From a virus, in IMG/VR virus record IMGVR_UViG_3300017971_000101, positions 1 to 44,878 of that record: a stretch of DNA of 44,878 nucleotides. One strand, written 5' to 3'. Position numbers and translations under genes: made by a program. A model generated the notes under the pieces. The model saw only the letters and a list, made by a program, of their open reading frames with translations. It searched no databases and was not told the origin of the DNA. Shown one piece after another: positions 33,290-40,650 of this stretch (the first letter of the stretch is position 1; the number at the start of each line of letters is the position of its first letter).

Positions 33290-34180
33290 ATGACCACAAC
33301 AACAACGACCAAAACAACCACGACACGGACCAAAGAGGACAAGCGCAAATGGTCCATTGACAAGAAAAAGGCCCTGGGCGAGGCCCTGGACAGTTTTTTA
33401 GAGGCACAATTTACTGATCCCGACAAGATCAAAAACCTGGTAGATCATTACCGGATCGCCAACCTCTACGACTACTCCATGACTAACACGGCCCTGATTA
33501 TGGCGCAGGGCGGCACCCTGGCGCAGAGTTATAAGAAATGGCAAAAGCTGGGCCGCTATGTCAAGAAGGGAGAGCGGGGACAGATTTATATATACGTCCC
33601 GCTGATGGTATCGGACAAGCGCAAGAAGGAGATGCGGGCAGAGATGGCCGAAACATCGGATCCGGCCAAGCGCCTGGAGCTCGGCAGCAAGATACAGAGA
33701 AACAGGCCCTTTTTTGTACTCAAGCCTGTTTTTGATGTGGCCCAGACCGACGGGGAGCCGCTCAAATACGAGCATGACAATGCCGACCTGCTTAATATCC
33801 CCTATGCCGATGTAAAGGACAAGCTCAAGGGCCTGGTCAAGCAGCAGATCATCGAGGCATTTTCCGGCACGAGCCGGGGCAGCTGCGGAGCCGACACCAT
33901 CACCGTCAATCCCTCGAGCAACAACACCGACAAGGTAAAGACCCTGATCCACGAGGTAGCGCATGCCATCCTTCACCACCGGGGCGAGGAGTTCAATACC
34001 ACGAGCAGGGGCGGCCGCGAGGTCGAGGCCGAGAGTGTGGCGCACCTGGTCATGTCATACCTGGGGCACCCGCTGGAATTGTCGGCCGGGTACGTTCAAA
34101 ACTGGCAGCAGCAGGGCGATGATTACGACAAGATCAAGATCCTGACCACTGCGGAAAAAATAATAAAGGCCCTCAAATGA
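33290..34180 (+). CDS. ArdC-like antirestriction protein with zinc metallopeptidase domain
   Basis: A 296-residue protein. After a threonine-rich tail (about residues 1-14) comes the ArdC/DUF1738-type N-terminal domain, known to bind single-stranded DNA, with NTALIMAQGG then the KKWQKLGRYVKKGERG segment. The C-terminal half has a zincin motif HEVAH (residues 221-225) with a downstream Glu-rich helix (REVEAESVAHLV). ArdC proteins protect incoming DNA from restriction. Here the gene follows the clamp and may protect or process phage DNA at the start of infection. The stop overlaps the next frame by ATGA, although that gene's preferred start lies 21 bases further on. Confidence 0.75.
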   Translation: MTTTTTTKTTTTRTKEDKRKWSIDKKKALGEALDSFLEAQFTDPDKIKNLVDHYRIANLYDYSMTNTALIMAQGGTLAQSYKKWQKLGRYVKKGERGQIYIYVPLMVSDKRKKEMRAEMAETSDPAKRLELGSKIQRNRPFFVLKPVFDVAQTDGEPLKYEHDNADLLNIPYADVKDKLKGLVKQQIIEAFSGTSRGSCGADTITVNPSSNNTDKVKTLIHEVAHAILHHRGEEFNTTSRGGREVEAESVAHLVMSYLGHPLELSAGYVQNWQQQGDDYDKIKILTTAEKIIKALK

Positions 34181-34197
34181 GGGCCGGGAGGCAATCG

Positions 34198-34401
34198 GTG
34201 AAAGATCGCCATAAATATAGGAAGTACGGCAGCCCCTGGCGGGACGGGCCCCGGATCAAGGCCAATAAATACCGGGGCCGCTGCGCCCTGTGCGGCGGCC
34301 CGGTCGAGCCCTGGACGGGATTTATTGAGCGGGACGGTGACAAATGGTTAACAAAACACACCACCTGTCCCTCCCAAACAGGCAAAACCACTAAAAAGTA
34401 G
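34198..34401 (+). CDS. Small zinc-ribbon-like protein, 67 aa
   Basis: A basic protein with CALCGGPV, a later Cys (TTCPS) and His residues (KHTTC), suggesting one zinc site. I start it at GTG 34198 with GGGAGG six bases upstream; ATG 34177 overlapping the previous stop is the alternative. Its last codons are formed by the third copy of the early leader repeat. Family not recognised. Confidence 0.6.
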   Translation: MKDRHKYRKYGSPWRDGPRIKANKYRGRCALCGGPVEPWTGFIERDGDKWLTKHTTCPSQTGKTTKK

Positions 34402-34405
34402 GAGG
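34371..34405 (+). repeat. Early leader repeat, copy 3 of 3
   Basis: CTCCCAAACAGGCAAAACCA, then CTAAAAAGTAGGAGG. It overlaps the 3' end and stop codon of the upstream zinc-ribbon gene and includes the ribosome-binding site of the next gene, so the same sequence serves as codons and leader. Confidence 0.7.
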
Positions 34406-34410
34406 ATAGA

Positions 34411-34719
34411 ATGAAATTAATTATCGAAATCGACCTTGACAAATACACCCAGGCTGATTGTGTGGATCGCGCGGCCGTTTGTGACGACCTGCTGGCCGAG
34501 CTGCGCCAGGCCGACCTGGACACGATCGATGATCAGACCGCTATGATCTTCACCGATCAGAAGGAGTTCGCCGGGCATATCGAGGTCCGCGCCGACGAGG
34601 ACCAGGATTATCCGGCCTGTGACGAGTGCAACAATGCCGCCACTACCCAGCTGGGGGATCTGGAATTGTGCGCCGATTGTTATGCCAAGATCCGGCGGGA
34701 GGGGCGGGATAATGCCTGA
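34411..34719 (+). CDS. Zinc-finger hypothetical protein, 102 aa
   Basis: An acidic N-terminal domain is followed by a clear CxxC...CxxC zinc-ribbon (CDECNNAATT, then LCADCY). Such ribbons in phage early genes often bind nucleic acid or polymerase. Start ATG 34411 follows GGAGG, which is part of the third leader repeat. The stop overlaps the next ATG by eight bases. Specific role unknown. Confidence 0.7.
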   Translation: MKLIIEIDLDKYTQADCVDRAAVCDDLLAELRQADLDTIDDQTAMIFTDQKEFAGHIEVRADEDQDYPACDECNNAATTQLGDLELCADCYAKIRREGRDNA

Positions 34720-34969
34720 GGTAATCGATTTTAATCAGAGCCTGCGATCCGAGATCGAGGGCCTGCTCCTAGATCATATCTGGGATTATGAGTACAGCAA
34801 CCCCCAGGATTATAAGAAGGGCAAGCGGGAGATCAGGATCCTGCGCCGGTATGCTGAGGAGTGGCCGGAGCTGGTCCGCACCCTGATCAATGAGCACCTG
34901 GGCAAGCTCACGGAGATAATGCCAATGCCTGAGTTCTGGTTTATCAACCAGGTCGGGCTTATGGTATAG
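34712..34969 (+). CDS. Hypothetical acidic helical protein, 85 aa
   Basis: Starts MPEVIDFNQSLRSEIEG. I chose ATG 34712, overlapping the previous stop codon (ATGCCTGA), over the longer upstream frame, because of the gene-coupling pattern and GGGAGG upstream. It is helical with no recognised motif. It is followed by a 78-base gap containing a very strong GC hairpin. Confidence 0.6.
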   Translation: MPEVIDFNQSLRSEIEGLLLDHIWDYEYSNPQDYKKGKREIRILRRYAEEWPELVRTLINEHLGKLTEIMPMPEFWFINQVGLMV

Positions 34970-35009
34970 GGAGCAGTGGCCTACTTTATATTGGGATAAA
35001 ATAAATAGT

Positions 35010-35035
35010 CCACCCCCCCCTGCGGGGGGGGGTGG
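35010..35035 (+). promoter_or_regulatory. Very GC-rich hairpin (C8/G8 stem) upstream of an early gene
   Basis: CCACCCCCCCC pairs perfectly with the complementary G-rich stretch (11 bp) around a TGCG loop. The next bases are CAAGGAG, the ribosome-binding site of the gene at 35048, so there is no U-tract. It is probably an mRNA-stability or translation-control element. The homopolymer runs could also be an assembly weak point. Confidence 0.6.
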
Positions 35036-35047
35036 CAAGGAGATCAA

Positions 35048-35338
35048 GTGAGATATTTTTATTTTCAGATCAAGTTCACGGCCGGGGATAATTACCGGTT
35101 CTGGGAGGATCATGTTATGGCCCACGACGGGGCCAATGACGAGAGTGTCCGGGAGCTGCTGGCCGAGAAACACCTGCGGGACAGCCACCAGGAGGCAGAG
35201 CTCGATGCCCTGTGCCTGGTCGATCCCACCGTCAGCCGCGTGTTTCATATCAACGGCGGCGAGGTCCTGGCCGAGGTCACAAAAACCGCGGAATTGACAA
35301 GGCGCGAGTTTGACATTATAAATAAATATATATCCTGA
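35048..35338 (+). CDS. Hypothetical protein, 96 aa, early arm
   Basis: GTG start with AAGGAG upstream. It contains an aromatic N-terminal strand (YFYFQIKFTAGDNYRFWEDH) and ends with a helical segment. The RYFYFQIK... EVTKTAEL pattern suggests a small alpha/beta fold, but no family is recognised. It is followed closely by the next gene. Confidence 0.6.
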   Translation: MRYFYFQIKFTAGDNYRFWEDHVMAHDGANDESVRELLAEKHLRDSHQEAELDALCLVDPTVSRVFHINGGEVLAEVTKTAELTRREFDIINKYIS

Positions 35339-35349
35339 GGAGGACATCA

Positions 35350-35697
35350 ATGACCGCTATTGAAAAACTTTTAAAAGAGATCAAGACCGCTCTGCCCAAG
35401 GGCCTGCGGGAAACTACCCGCAAGACCATCACCAAAAACCAGACCTTCATCGAGTACCAGCCTGGCGACGGCACCCGCTATCCGGTATCGATCTACCAGC
35501 TGCCCCGTGAGGCCGAGTATGTAAGTGATGCCCGTGTCGTGATCGTGTGGTGGGATGATCCCATGATCGGGATCCTGGTCCCAGGTGACAGCCCCAAAGC
35601 TATCCAGGAAAAGATGGCGGGCTACCCCTGCACCGAGTACACGGCCCGGATCCTATTTGCAATCGTTCACCAGAACGAGGAGGACGGCCAATGGTAA
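35350..35697 (+). CDS. Hypothetical protein, 115 aa, early arm
   Basis: Strong Shine-Dalgarno (GAGGAGG) before ATG 35350. A beta-rich body has a WWDDPMIGILVPG segment. The end overlaps the RadC-like gene by seven bases. No family recognised. Same transcript as the neighbouring DNA-processing genes. Confidence 0.6.
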   Translation: MTAIEKLLKEIKTALPKGLRETTRKTITKNQTFIEYQPGDGTRYPVSIYQLPREAEYVSDARVVIVWWDDPMIGILVPGDSPKAIQEKMAGYPCTEYTARILFAIVHQNEEDGQW

Positions 35698-36236
35698 ACC
35701 GCAAGTTTGTATTTGCCCGCACCGTCTATGCCCAGGACGTACAGGGAGCTATTATCCAGGTCCTCGAGGACATCGACGGCCGGGGCCTGGACCGGGCATT
35801 TCAGATCAAGGAGGCATCGAGTATGACATCCACCTCCGACGCGGCCCGGATCGCGTCGCAGCTGCTCGCCGGTGAGGACCAGGAGGTTATGATCGTAATG
35901 GCATTGAGCCATAAGTACGAGGTGATCCGCACCCTCGAGGTGGCCCGAGGCACCCAGGCCCGGATGATCCTGGCCCCCCGCGACGTATTCCGGGGCATCC
36001 TGGATCTGCCCGGATCTACTTATGTGGTCCTGGCCCACAACCACCTGGTCGGCCCCCCCCGTCCATCGGTCCAGGACCTGGACCTGACCAGGCGAGTGGA
36101 GGAGCTGGCGACTCAGCTGGACCTGCACCTGCTCGATCACATAATCATCACCCCCAACGGTGAACACCAGACTATTTTCCCTCTCGAGCGCTGGCTTGAG
36201 GGCGACAATAATAAATCAAAATCGGAGGTATTTTAA
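35691..36236 (+). CDS. RadC-like JAB/JAMM-domain protein
   Basis: A 181-residue protein with a complete JAMM metal site, H116-x-H118 and then S126-x2-D129 (in HNHLVGPPRPSVQD), and an upstream Glu near residue 65. The LDHIIIT ending of the domain matches RadC. The N-terminal helix-hairpin-helix of full RadC is absent. RadC-family proteins accompany mobile elements and phages; the metal site implies a hydrolase, but its substrate is not established. It sits just before an SNF2 helicase, and its stop overlaps the next start (TAATG). Confidence 0.8.
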   Translation: MVNRKFVFARTVYAQDVQGAIIQVLEDIDGRGLDRAFQIKEASSMTSTSDAARIASQLLAGEDQEVMIVMALSHKYEVIRTLEVARGTQARMILAPRDVFRGILDLPGSTYVVLAHNHLVGPPRPSVQDLDLTRRVEELATQLDLHLLDHIIITPNGEHQTIFPLERWLEGDNNKSKSEVF

Positions 36237-36451
36237 TGCACCACCACAGCAAATCAAAACCCAAGATGGCGGTAATACGCTGCTTAAAGTGTGACGATCA
36301 GATCCTGGTCCACAACTGCGGGCCCGCGCTGGAAAAGGCGCAGCAATTTATCCGGCGGCCCTGCGGTGAGAATGATTGCGGCGGCAGGCGGGTCCTGGCC
36401 ACCCCCTCCCACCTGCTCAACTGGAACCGGACCGACCTGGATAGAGGCTAA
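36236..36451 (+). CDS. Small cysteine-rich protein, 71 aa
   Basis: Begins MHHHSKSKPKMAVIRCLKCD. It has CxxC (RCLKCD) and a second cluster CGENDCGG, so one zinc site is likely. CGGAGG precedes the ATG, and the TAATG overlaps at both ends place it tightly between the RadC-like and helicase genes. Family not recognised. Confidence 0.65.
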   Translation: MHHHSKSKPKMAVIRCLKCDDQILVHNCGPALEKAQQFIRRPCGENDCGGRRVLATPSHLLNWNRTDLDRG

Positions 36452-38148
36452 TGCTAGTCGGCGATCGCATTTTACTGACCGTGCCCTGGCTGCAAAAAGA
36501 TCTGGCCAGGTCTATCCAGGGCCGGCAGTGGCTAAAGGAACGCAAAAAGTGGTCCTTCCCGGTCGAGCAGTTCCGGCACCTGCTCGAGGCTTTCCCTCAG
36601 ATGCGGGACGAGATCAACCTGGATGCGGCGACATATTATGACCAACCGGACAAGGGGGTGAGTATGGAAAAGGTGGCCGAGCTGGATCTGCGGGATCCCG
36701 AGTTTGATATTGACAAAGAGATCCAGGGGGTGGAGATCCCGCGCGGGGTGGACCTGTCTGTCACCCTGGGCGACGGCAGCAAGAGCCCGCTGTTTGAGCA
36801 CCAGATCAAGATCCTCAAGCTCTGCCTGAAATATTGGCAGTTCGCGGTCCTCTGCGAAATGGGGACGGGCAAGACGATCGCTCTGATCATGGTGATCAAA
36901 TGCCTGCGGGCCCTGGGGGTCCAGGTCCGGGCCCTGATTGTCTGCCCCAAGTCGGTGCGGCACAGCTGGACATCAGACCTTGACAAGTGCGGAGTTTCGG
37001 GATATAATATAGTCAACGGGTCAAAAAATCAACGGCTGTCCCTATTGGCGGGGTCAGCTGAAAGGGGTGAAATTGCCATCATCAACTACGACAGCTTGCT
37101 ACCGACGGGAGAGGACGGGCCGTGGGGGATGTTTAATCTCGTCATACTCGATGAGTCCAGCCGGATCAAGAATCCGTCCGCTAAACGGACCAAGTTCTGC
37201 CTGCGGGCATTTAAGGCTGCACAGTATAGGTACATACTATCGGGAACACCAATCACTCAGAACCCGGCTGATATATATTGCCAATACCATTTTCTCGATC
37301 GCGCTTTTCTGGGTTTCAATAGCTTTTATTCCTTTCGCAATACTTACCTGGTTATGGGAGGTTTCCAGGGCTACCAGGTCATTGGAGTCAGGAACCAAGA
37401 GGAGCTTAGAAAAAAGATTGGGCGGCACTCGATCCAATTAAAAAAGGAGGAATGTCTGGACCTGCCGGAAAAAGTATTTACGACCAGGTGGCTTGATATG
37501 CCTAAGGAGCTCAAGCTGCAATACGAGCAGATGAAAAAGGATTGTATCGTCGAGCTCAATGGCGAGGTCAAGCTGACCGCCAATATCATTTTAACTAAAG
37601 TTATGCGCCTACAGCAGATCACCTCCGGTGCCCTGCTCAAGTATAAAGACAATGCCAAACTACAGGCCCTGCGGGAGATCATAGAGGACCTGGTGCGGGA
37701 CAGCGGCAAGCAGCTGGTGATCTGGTGCCGGTTTAAAAAAAGCATCGCCCTGATCCAGGCCCTGGTAGAAGAAATGGGCATAACGTATGGTATTCTGGAC
37801 GGCGATACCAAAAACCGTGACGAGGTTATAGATGATTTCCAAAGCGGAAAAACAAAAATCTTCATTGGCCAGGTACAGGCGGGGGGTCTTGGGATTAACC
37901 TCTGGGCTGCAAGTACCACTGTCTATTACGAGCGCCCGTTTTCCCTCGAGGAAAATAAGCAGAGCGAGGACCGGATCCACCGCATCGGGCAGCGAAACAC
38001 CTGCACCTACATCGACCTATGCTACAAGGGGACGGTGGACACAGATGTTCTTGGGGCCATACAAAAAAAGCAAGATATGGCCACCTTCCTGGTGGACTCC
38101 TTCCTAAAGGGTGACTACGAGTTGAGGCAGCGGTATGAAAAAACTTAA
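36451..38148 (+). CDS. SNF2/SF2-type helicase
   Basis: A 565-residue ATPase. Motif I is CEMGTGKT (about residue 137) and motif II is DESS (about 233, in place of DEAH). Motif III is SGTP near 265, and motif VI is RIHRIGQ near 508, preceded by the family's QAGGLGINL block. The set is typical of SNF2-like DNA translocases used in replication, recombination or remodelling. Phage relatives often help replication restart. It starts at a TAATG junction. No nuclease domain is fused. Confidence 0.85.
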   Translation: MLVGDRILLTVPWLQKDLARSIQGRQWLKERKKWSFPVEQFRHLLEAFPQMRDEINLDAATYYDQPDKGVSMEKVAELDLRDPEFDIDKEIQGVEIPRGVDLSVTLGDGSKSPLFEHQIKILKLCLKYWQFAVLCEMGTGKTIALIMVIKCLRALGVQVRALIVCPKSVRHSWTSDLDKCGVSGYNIVNGSKNQRLSLLAGSAERGEIAIINYDSLLPTGEDGPWGMFNLVILDESSRIKNPSAKRTKFCLRAFKAAQYRYILSGTPITQNPADIYCQYHFLDRAFLGFNSFYSFRNTYLVMGGFQGYQVIGVRNQEELRKKIGRHSIQLKKEECLDLPEKVFTTRWLDMPKELKLQYEQMKKDCIVELNGEVKLTANIILTKVMRLQQITSGALLKYKDNAKLQALREIIEDLVRDSGKQLVIWCRFKKSIALIQALVEEMGITYGILDGDTKNRDEVIDDFQSGKTKIFIGQVQAGGLGINLWAASTTVYYERPFSLEENKQSEDRIHRIGQRNTCTYIDLCYKGTVDTDVLGAIQKKQDMATFLVDSFLKGDYELRQRYEKT

Positions 38149-38323
38149 AGATTATAAATACGAGCTGGCATACCGTCGCTACCTGCGGAGCCACCCCTGG
38201 CTGCCGGTACGGGAGCCCGTTAAGTTCAGCGCGTTTACCATCTTCGGATCGATCGTGATGCTAAATGCCCTGCACTATTTTTACGAGTTCCTTTATTGGA
38301 TGGTGAGAAAGTTTTGCCTGTAA
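38135..38323 (+). CDS. Small membrane protein, 62 aa
   Basis: A basic N-terminus (YRRYLRSHPWL) is followed by one apolar aromatic segment (SAFTIFGSIVMLNALHYFYE), likely membrane-inserted. The start overlaps the helicase end by 14 bases. It could be a host-membrane effector or a lysis-timing protein; the sequence does not decide. Confidence 0.5.
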   Translation: MKKLKDYKYELAYRRYLRSHPWLPVREPVKFSAFTIFGSIVMLNALHYFYEFLYWMVRKFCL

Positions 38324-38592
38324 AGGACCCGCTGGCGATCCTCAAGGAGGAGCCTATAAATGAGTTCGTCGAAAAGTTTGAAAAGGCCACGGGCCACCGG
38401 GCCGTCGGCAAGATCGACCTCGGCAAAGGAGTCGAGATCCCGTACTACGACACCTATTTTGTCGAGTGCCTGTGCCGAAAAATACAATCCCTTATCGGGG
38501 TGGAAAAAACCACGAGGAAGAACCTGGACATTATCCTCAAGGACCTACGTGGTTACGGACTCAATGAGCTAACGGAGGAATGGCCGGAATGA
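38314..38592 (+). CDS. Hypothetical protein, 92 aa
   Basis: I start it at TTG 38314, where GGTGAG lies six bases upstream; TTG 38296 is an alternative and no ATG exists in frame. It is a charged helical protein (NEFVEKFEKATGHRAVG, then IQSLIGVEKTTRKNL). The stop codon overlaps the next ATG (ATGA). Function unknown. Confidence 0.5.
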   Translation: MPVKDPLAILKEEPINEFVEKFEKATGHRAVGKIDLGKGVEIPYYDTYFVECLCRKIQSLIGVEKTTRKNLDIILKDLRGYGLNELTEEWPE

Positions 38593-38870
38593 AAATGCAC
38601 ACTTTAAAAATACTCGAGGCATACGTTCAGAGGATTATTCACAGACAAAAAACTTTCGAGGTCCGTAAAAACGATCGCGATTTCCAGGTGGGAGATACAA
38701 TTCAGTTCAGAATTATTAACGAGCTGGGCGAGGAGGTAGAGGTCCATTATCAAATGCCCTTATATCTTATTAATTATGTTTTACCTGGTGGACAGTTTGG
38801 AATAGTGAGCGGATATTGCGTAATGTCAATACAGCCCCTGGAGGGGGGACACAATGAACCTGGAAGATAA
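38589..38870 (+). CDS. ASCH/DUF3850-type RNA-binding-like protein
   Basis: A 93-residue protein starting MKMHTLKILEAYVQRIIH. The segments KTFEVRKNDRDFQVGDT and LPGGQFGIVSGYCVMSI match the DUF3850 branch of the PUA/ASCH fold (HxLKIL... K.FE.RKNDR.F.VGD...). ASCH proteins bind RNA or act on modified nucleotides. I use ATG 38589, overlapping the previous stop (ATGA), over 38580, which is too close to GGAGG. Possible role in early RNA control. Confidence 0.75.
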   Translation: MKMHTLKILEAYVQRIIHRQKTFEVRKNDRDFQVGDTIQFRIINELGEEVEVHYQMPLYLINYVLPGGQFGIVSGYCVMSIQPLEGGHNEPGR

Positions 38871-39141
38871 ACTCGAGGAGATCATACACACGATGCGGGG
38901 GGTAGTCACCCTCAAGCAAGAGCACCTGGAGAAAAAGGTCGAGCAATCCAACGAGCTAATGGAGATGCTTAACAGCGGCAAGGACGGGATCGAGATCATC
39001 ACCAGCGTTAGTGCCCAGCTTGCCGAGTTCGAGAAACAGGAGGAGGATTGGGCCCACGAGATCAAGATGGCCGAGTCCCAGCTGATCCGGCTCTATAAAT
39101 ATCTTGTCGAGCAGCACGGGAATAAAGCTAAGGAGAATTAA
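38854..39141 (+). CDS. Coiled-coil hypothetical protein, 95 aa
   Basis: Heptad-like throughout (LEKKVEQSNELMEMLNSGKD, then LAEFEKQEEDW), so a long two-helix coiled coil. GGAGGGGGG precedes ATG 38854, and the gene overlaps the ASCH gene by 17 bases. Function unknown; small coiled coils in early phage arms are often host-protein inhibitors. Confidence 0.6.
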   Translation: MNLEDKLEEIIHTMRGVVTLKQEHLEKKVEQSNELMEMLNSGKDGIEIITSVSAQLAEFEKQEEDWAHEIKMAESQLIRLYKYLVEQHGNKAKEN

Positions 39142-39312
39142 TTGAGCAAAAAAGTTGATGCCAAGATACCGGCCGAGTATGCTGAGGAGTTCGACAAGTT
39201 TGCCGACAAATGGCAGCTGGCCCAAAATGCCCGCTATAAACAGGGCGCAAAAAAACGTCGAAAAAAAAATAAAATAGCAGCCCGCTCAAGACGGGCGCAG
39301 AGGAGGAAGTAA
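39142..39312 (+). CDS. Small basic protein, 56 aa
   Basis: Begins at TTG 39142 directly after the previous stop, with AGGAG six bases upstream, and ends at 39312. The first 30 residues are mixed (KKVDAKIPAEYAEEFDKF); the rest is strongly basic (AKKRRKKNKIAARSRRAQRR), as in nucleic-acid-binding tails. The same TTG start pattern is used by the next gene. Confidence 0.6.
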   Translation: MSKKVDAKIPAEYAEEFDKFADKWQLAQNARYKQGAKKRRKKNKIAARSRRAQRRK

Positions 39313-39678
39313 TTGAGTGAAAAAGCAAAGACCAAAGCGGAGGCTATGAAAGCCTTTAAGAAACAGCAGGCCGATTGCAACAAAACGATGAAGGAAAAAA
39401 AGCTGGTCGCTAGTGACAAGAAGTTCATCCACATTGAGGCCAGGTTCTGGAAAGACAAGGACGGTGACGAGCGGGCCCAAACCGTAGAGGCTGTCCTTTC
39501 CGCTGGCCAGGCCGATGTTGTAAAGATCGTCAGTGAGCTCCTTAGAAAAGTGGGGATCTCAAGTGCCGACGAGTACAAGGCTGCCCTGACCGCTACCAAG
39601 TTTATGGATCTAATGCAGGGCAAGGTCCGTGTCGGAGAGGGGTGCAGCCCCCTGGACATTTTGAAGGAGGTCCTCTAA
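39313..39678 (+). CDS. Hypothetical protein, 121 aa
   Basis: TTG 39313 follows AGGAGG. A basic N-terminus (KTKAEAMKAFKKQQAD) is followed by a compact alpha/beta domain (KFIHIEARFWKDKDGDE, then VKIVSELLRKVGISS). Ends at a TAATG junction with the next gene. Not recognised. Confidence 0.6.
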   Translation: MSEKAKTKAEAMKAFKKQQADCNKTMKEKKLVASDKKFIHIEARFWKDKDGDERAQTVEAVLSAGQADVVKIVSELLRKVGISSADEYKAALTATKFMDLMQGKVRVGEGCSPLDILKEVL

Positions 39679-40178
39679 TGCGGCCGGCCAATGAAGTGTT
39701 AAAGGACCTGGACGAGGCCCTGGTAACTGAGCAGTTCCACAAGGCCCTGCTCTCCGAGCTGGGCAAGCGGATCTGGCAGCTCCAGCAAGAGGCTTACGAG
39801 GCGATGGAGGACCAGGACACCAGCGAGCTTGTCTATGACGGCATTAAGTACCAGACCAAAGAGGAGCTGGACTTCAAGCTTACCGAGGAGGCCCAGAAGA
39901 TCGCCCGCACCTGGGACGACAATCCCGAGTTCAGGGAGTTCGTCGAGCGCGAGGATCCCGGCCTGGGTAAAACCAAGTGGTCGGTGCATGCCGGCCAGCG
40001 CAAAGCCTGGCTCAAGAAAAGGCTGGAGGAGGGCCTGCCCCTCCCCCCCTGCGCCGAGCAGTTCTATACCAACATCATCAAGTACACCAAGACACACATC
40101 GCGGCGAAGATGAAAGAGAAACACACCCAGGACATTGAAAAGTTTAAGGAGAGGATCGGCCTGCGTGAAAAAAATTGA
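39678..40178 (+). CDS. Hypothetical protein, 166 aa
   Basis: ATG 39678 has GAAGGAGG upstream and the TAATG overlap; the longer frame from 39642 would lie inside the previous gene. The protein is charged and helical, with KWSVHAGQRKAWLKK in the middle and a Pro-Cys loop (LPLPPCAEQF). The end overlaps the VRR-NUC gene. Function unknown; its neighbours suggest DNA work. Confidence 0.6.
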   Translation: MRPANEVLKDLDEALVTEQFHKALLSELGKRIWQLQQEAYEAMEDQDTSELVYDGIKYQTKEELDFKLTEEAQKIARTWDDNPEFREFVEREDPGLGKTKWSVHAGQRKAWLKKRLEEGLPLPPCAEQFYTNIIKYTKTHIAAKMKEKHTQDIEKFKERIGLREKN

Positions 40179-40530
40179 AACATCCGAGGCAGCTGTCAAG
40201 GCCAGCATCCGTAACTGGCTGGCCAAGTACCGCTGCTTTCGGTTCGCTATGTCCGGTAACTTTATGGGCGGGATGCCCGACACCATTGTTACGATCCAGC
40301 ACAGTGCGGCTGCCCTTCCCCCCCTGGGTAGTGGGGGTAGAGCGGCCATTCTCAGTACCCATATCGTTATCGGCATAGAGTGTAAGCGCCCAGGTAAAGA
40401 TGCCACGGACAAACAGAAAGCCAAACACGACGAGCTGCGGCGACAGGGCTGGCTGGTCGTAGTGGTCCACAGCCTCGACGAGCTGAAAAAGTTTCTGGCC
40501 GATCACAACATTGACCTGGGTAATGGGTAG
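40165..40530 (+). CDS. VRR-NUC domain nuclease (PD-(D/E)XK superfamily)
   Basis: A 121-residue protein from GTG 40165 (GGAGAGG upstream; TTG 40135 is also possible). The motifs are GMPDTIV near residue 37, ECKRP near 72 and a Q in TDKQKAKHDELRRQGW near 84. These are the D, E-x-K and Q residues of VRR-NUC, a small nuclease family that resolves branched DNA and is found alone in phages. The gene's last bases and stop codon are the 5' end of the tRNA. It may act with the SNF2 helicase and MCM-like helicase. Confidence 0.8.
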   Translation: MKKIETSEAAVKASIRNWLAKYRCFRFAMSGNFMGGMPDTIVTIQHSAAALPPLGSGGRAAILSTHIVIGIECKRPGKDATDKQKAKHDELRRQGWLVVVVHSLDELKKFLADHNIDLGNG

Positions 40531-40606
40531 GTATGCAAGCGGTTCAAAGCAGCCGGTCTGTAAAACCGGTCCGTAAGGTTCGGTGGTTCAAATCCACCCC
40601 TGCCCA
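40525..40606 (+). tRNA. tRNA-Tyr (GUA anticodon)
   Basis: A full cloverleaf can be drawn. The acceptor is GGGTAGG/CCTGCCC with one G-U pair, the D stem TGC/GCA, and the anticodon stem CCGGT/ACCGG with loop CTGTAAA. A 12-base variable arm, typical of bacterial tRNA-Tyr, and T stem GGTGG/CCACC with loop TTCAAAT complete it. The discriminator base is A, and CCA is not encoded. The tRNA starts six bases before the end of the VRR-NUC coding region. Confidence 0.92.
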
Positions 40607-40650
40607 AATGTCGGTGTATTCCGGCACAAATAAATTAAGCGAGGAATAAT

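Noticed and set aside
40525-40606. Possible suppressor tRNA
   Set aside because: The anticodon reads GUA (tyrosine), not CUA, UUA or UCA, so it does not read stop codons.
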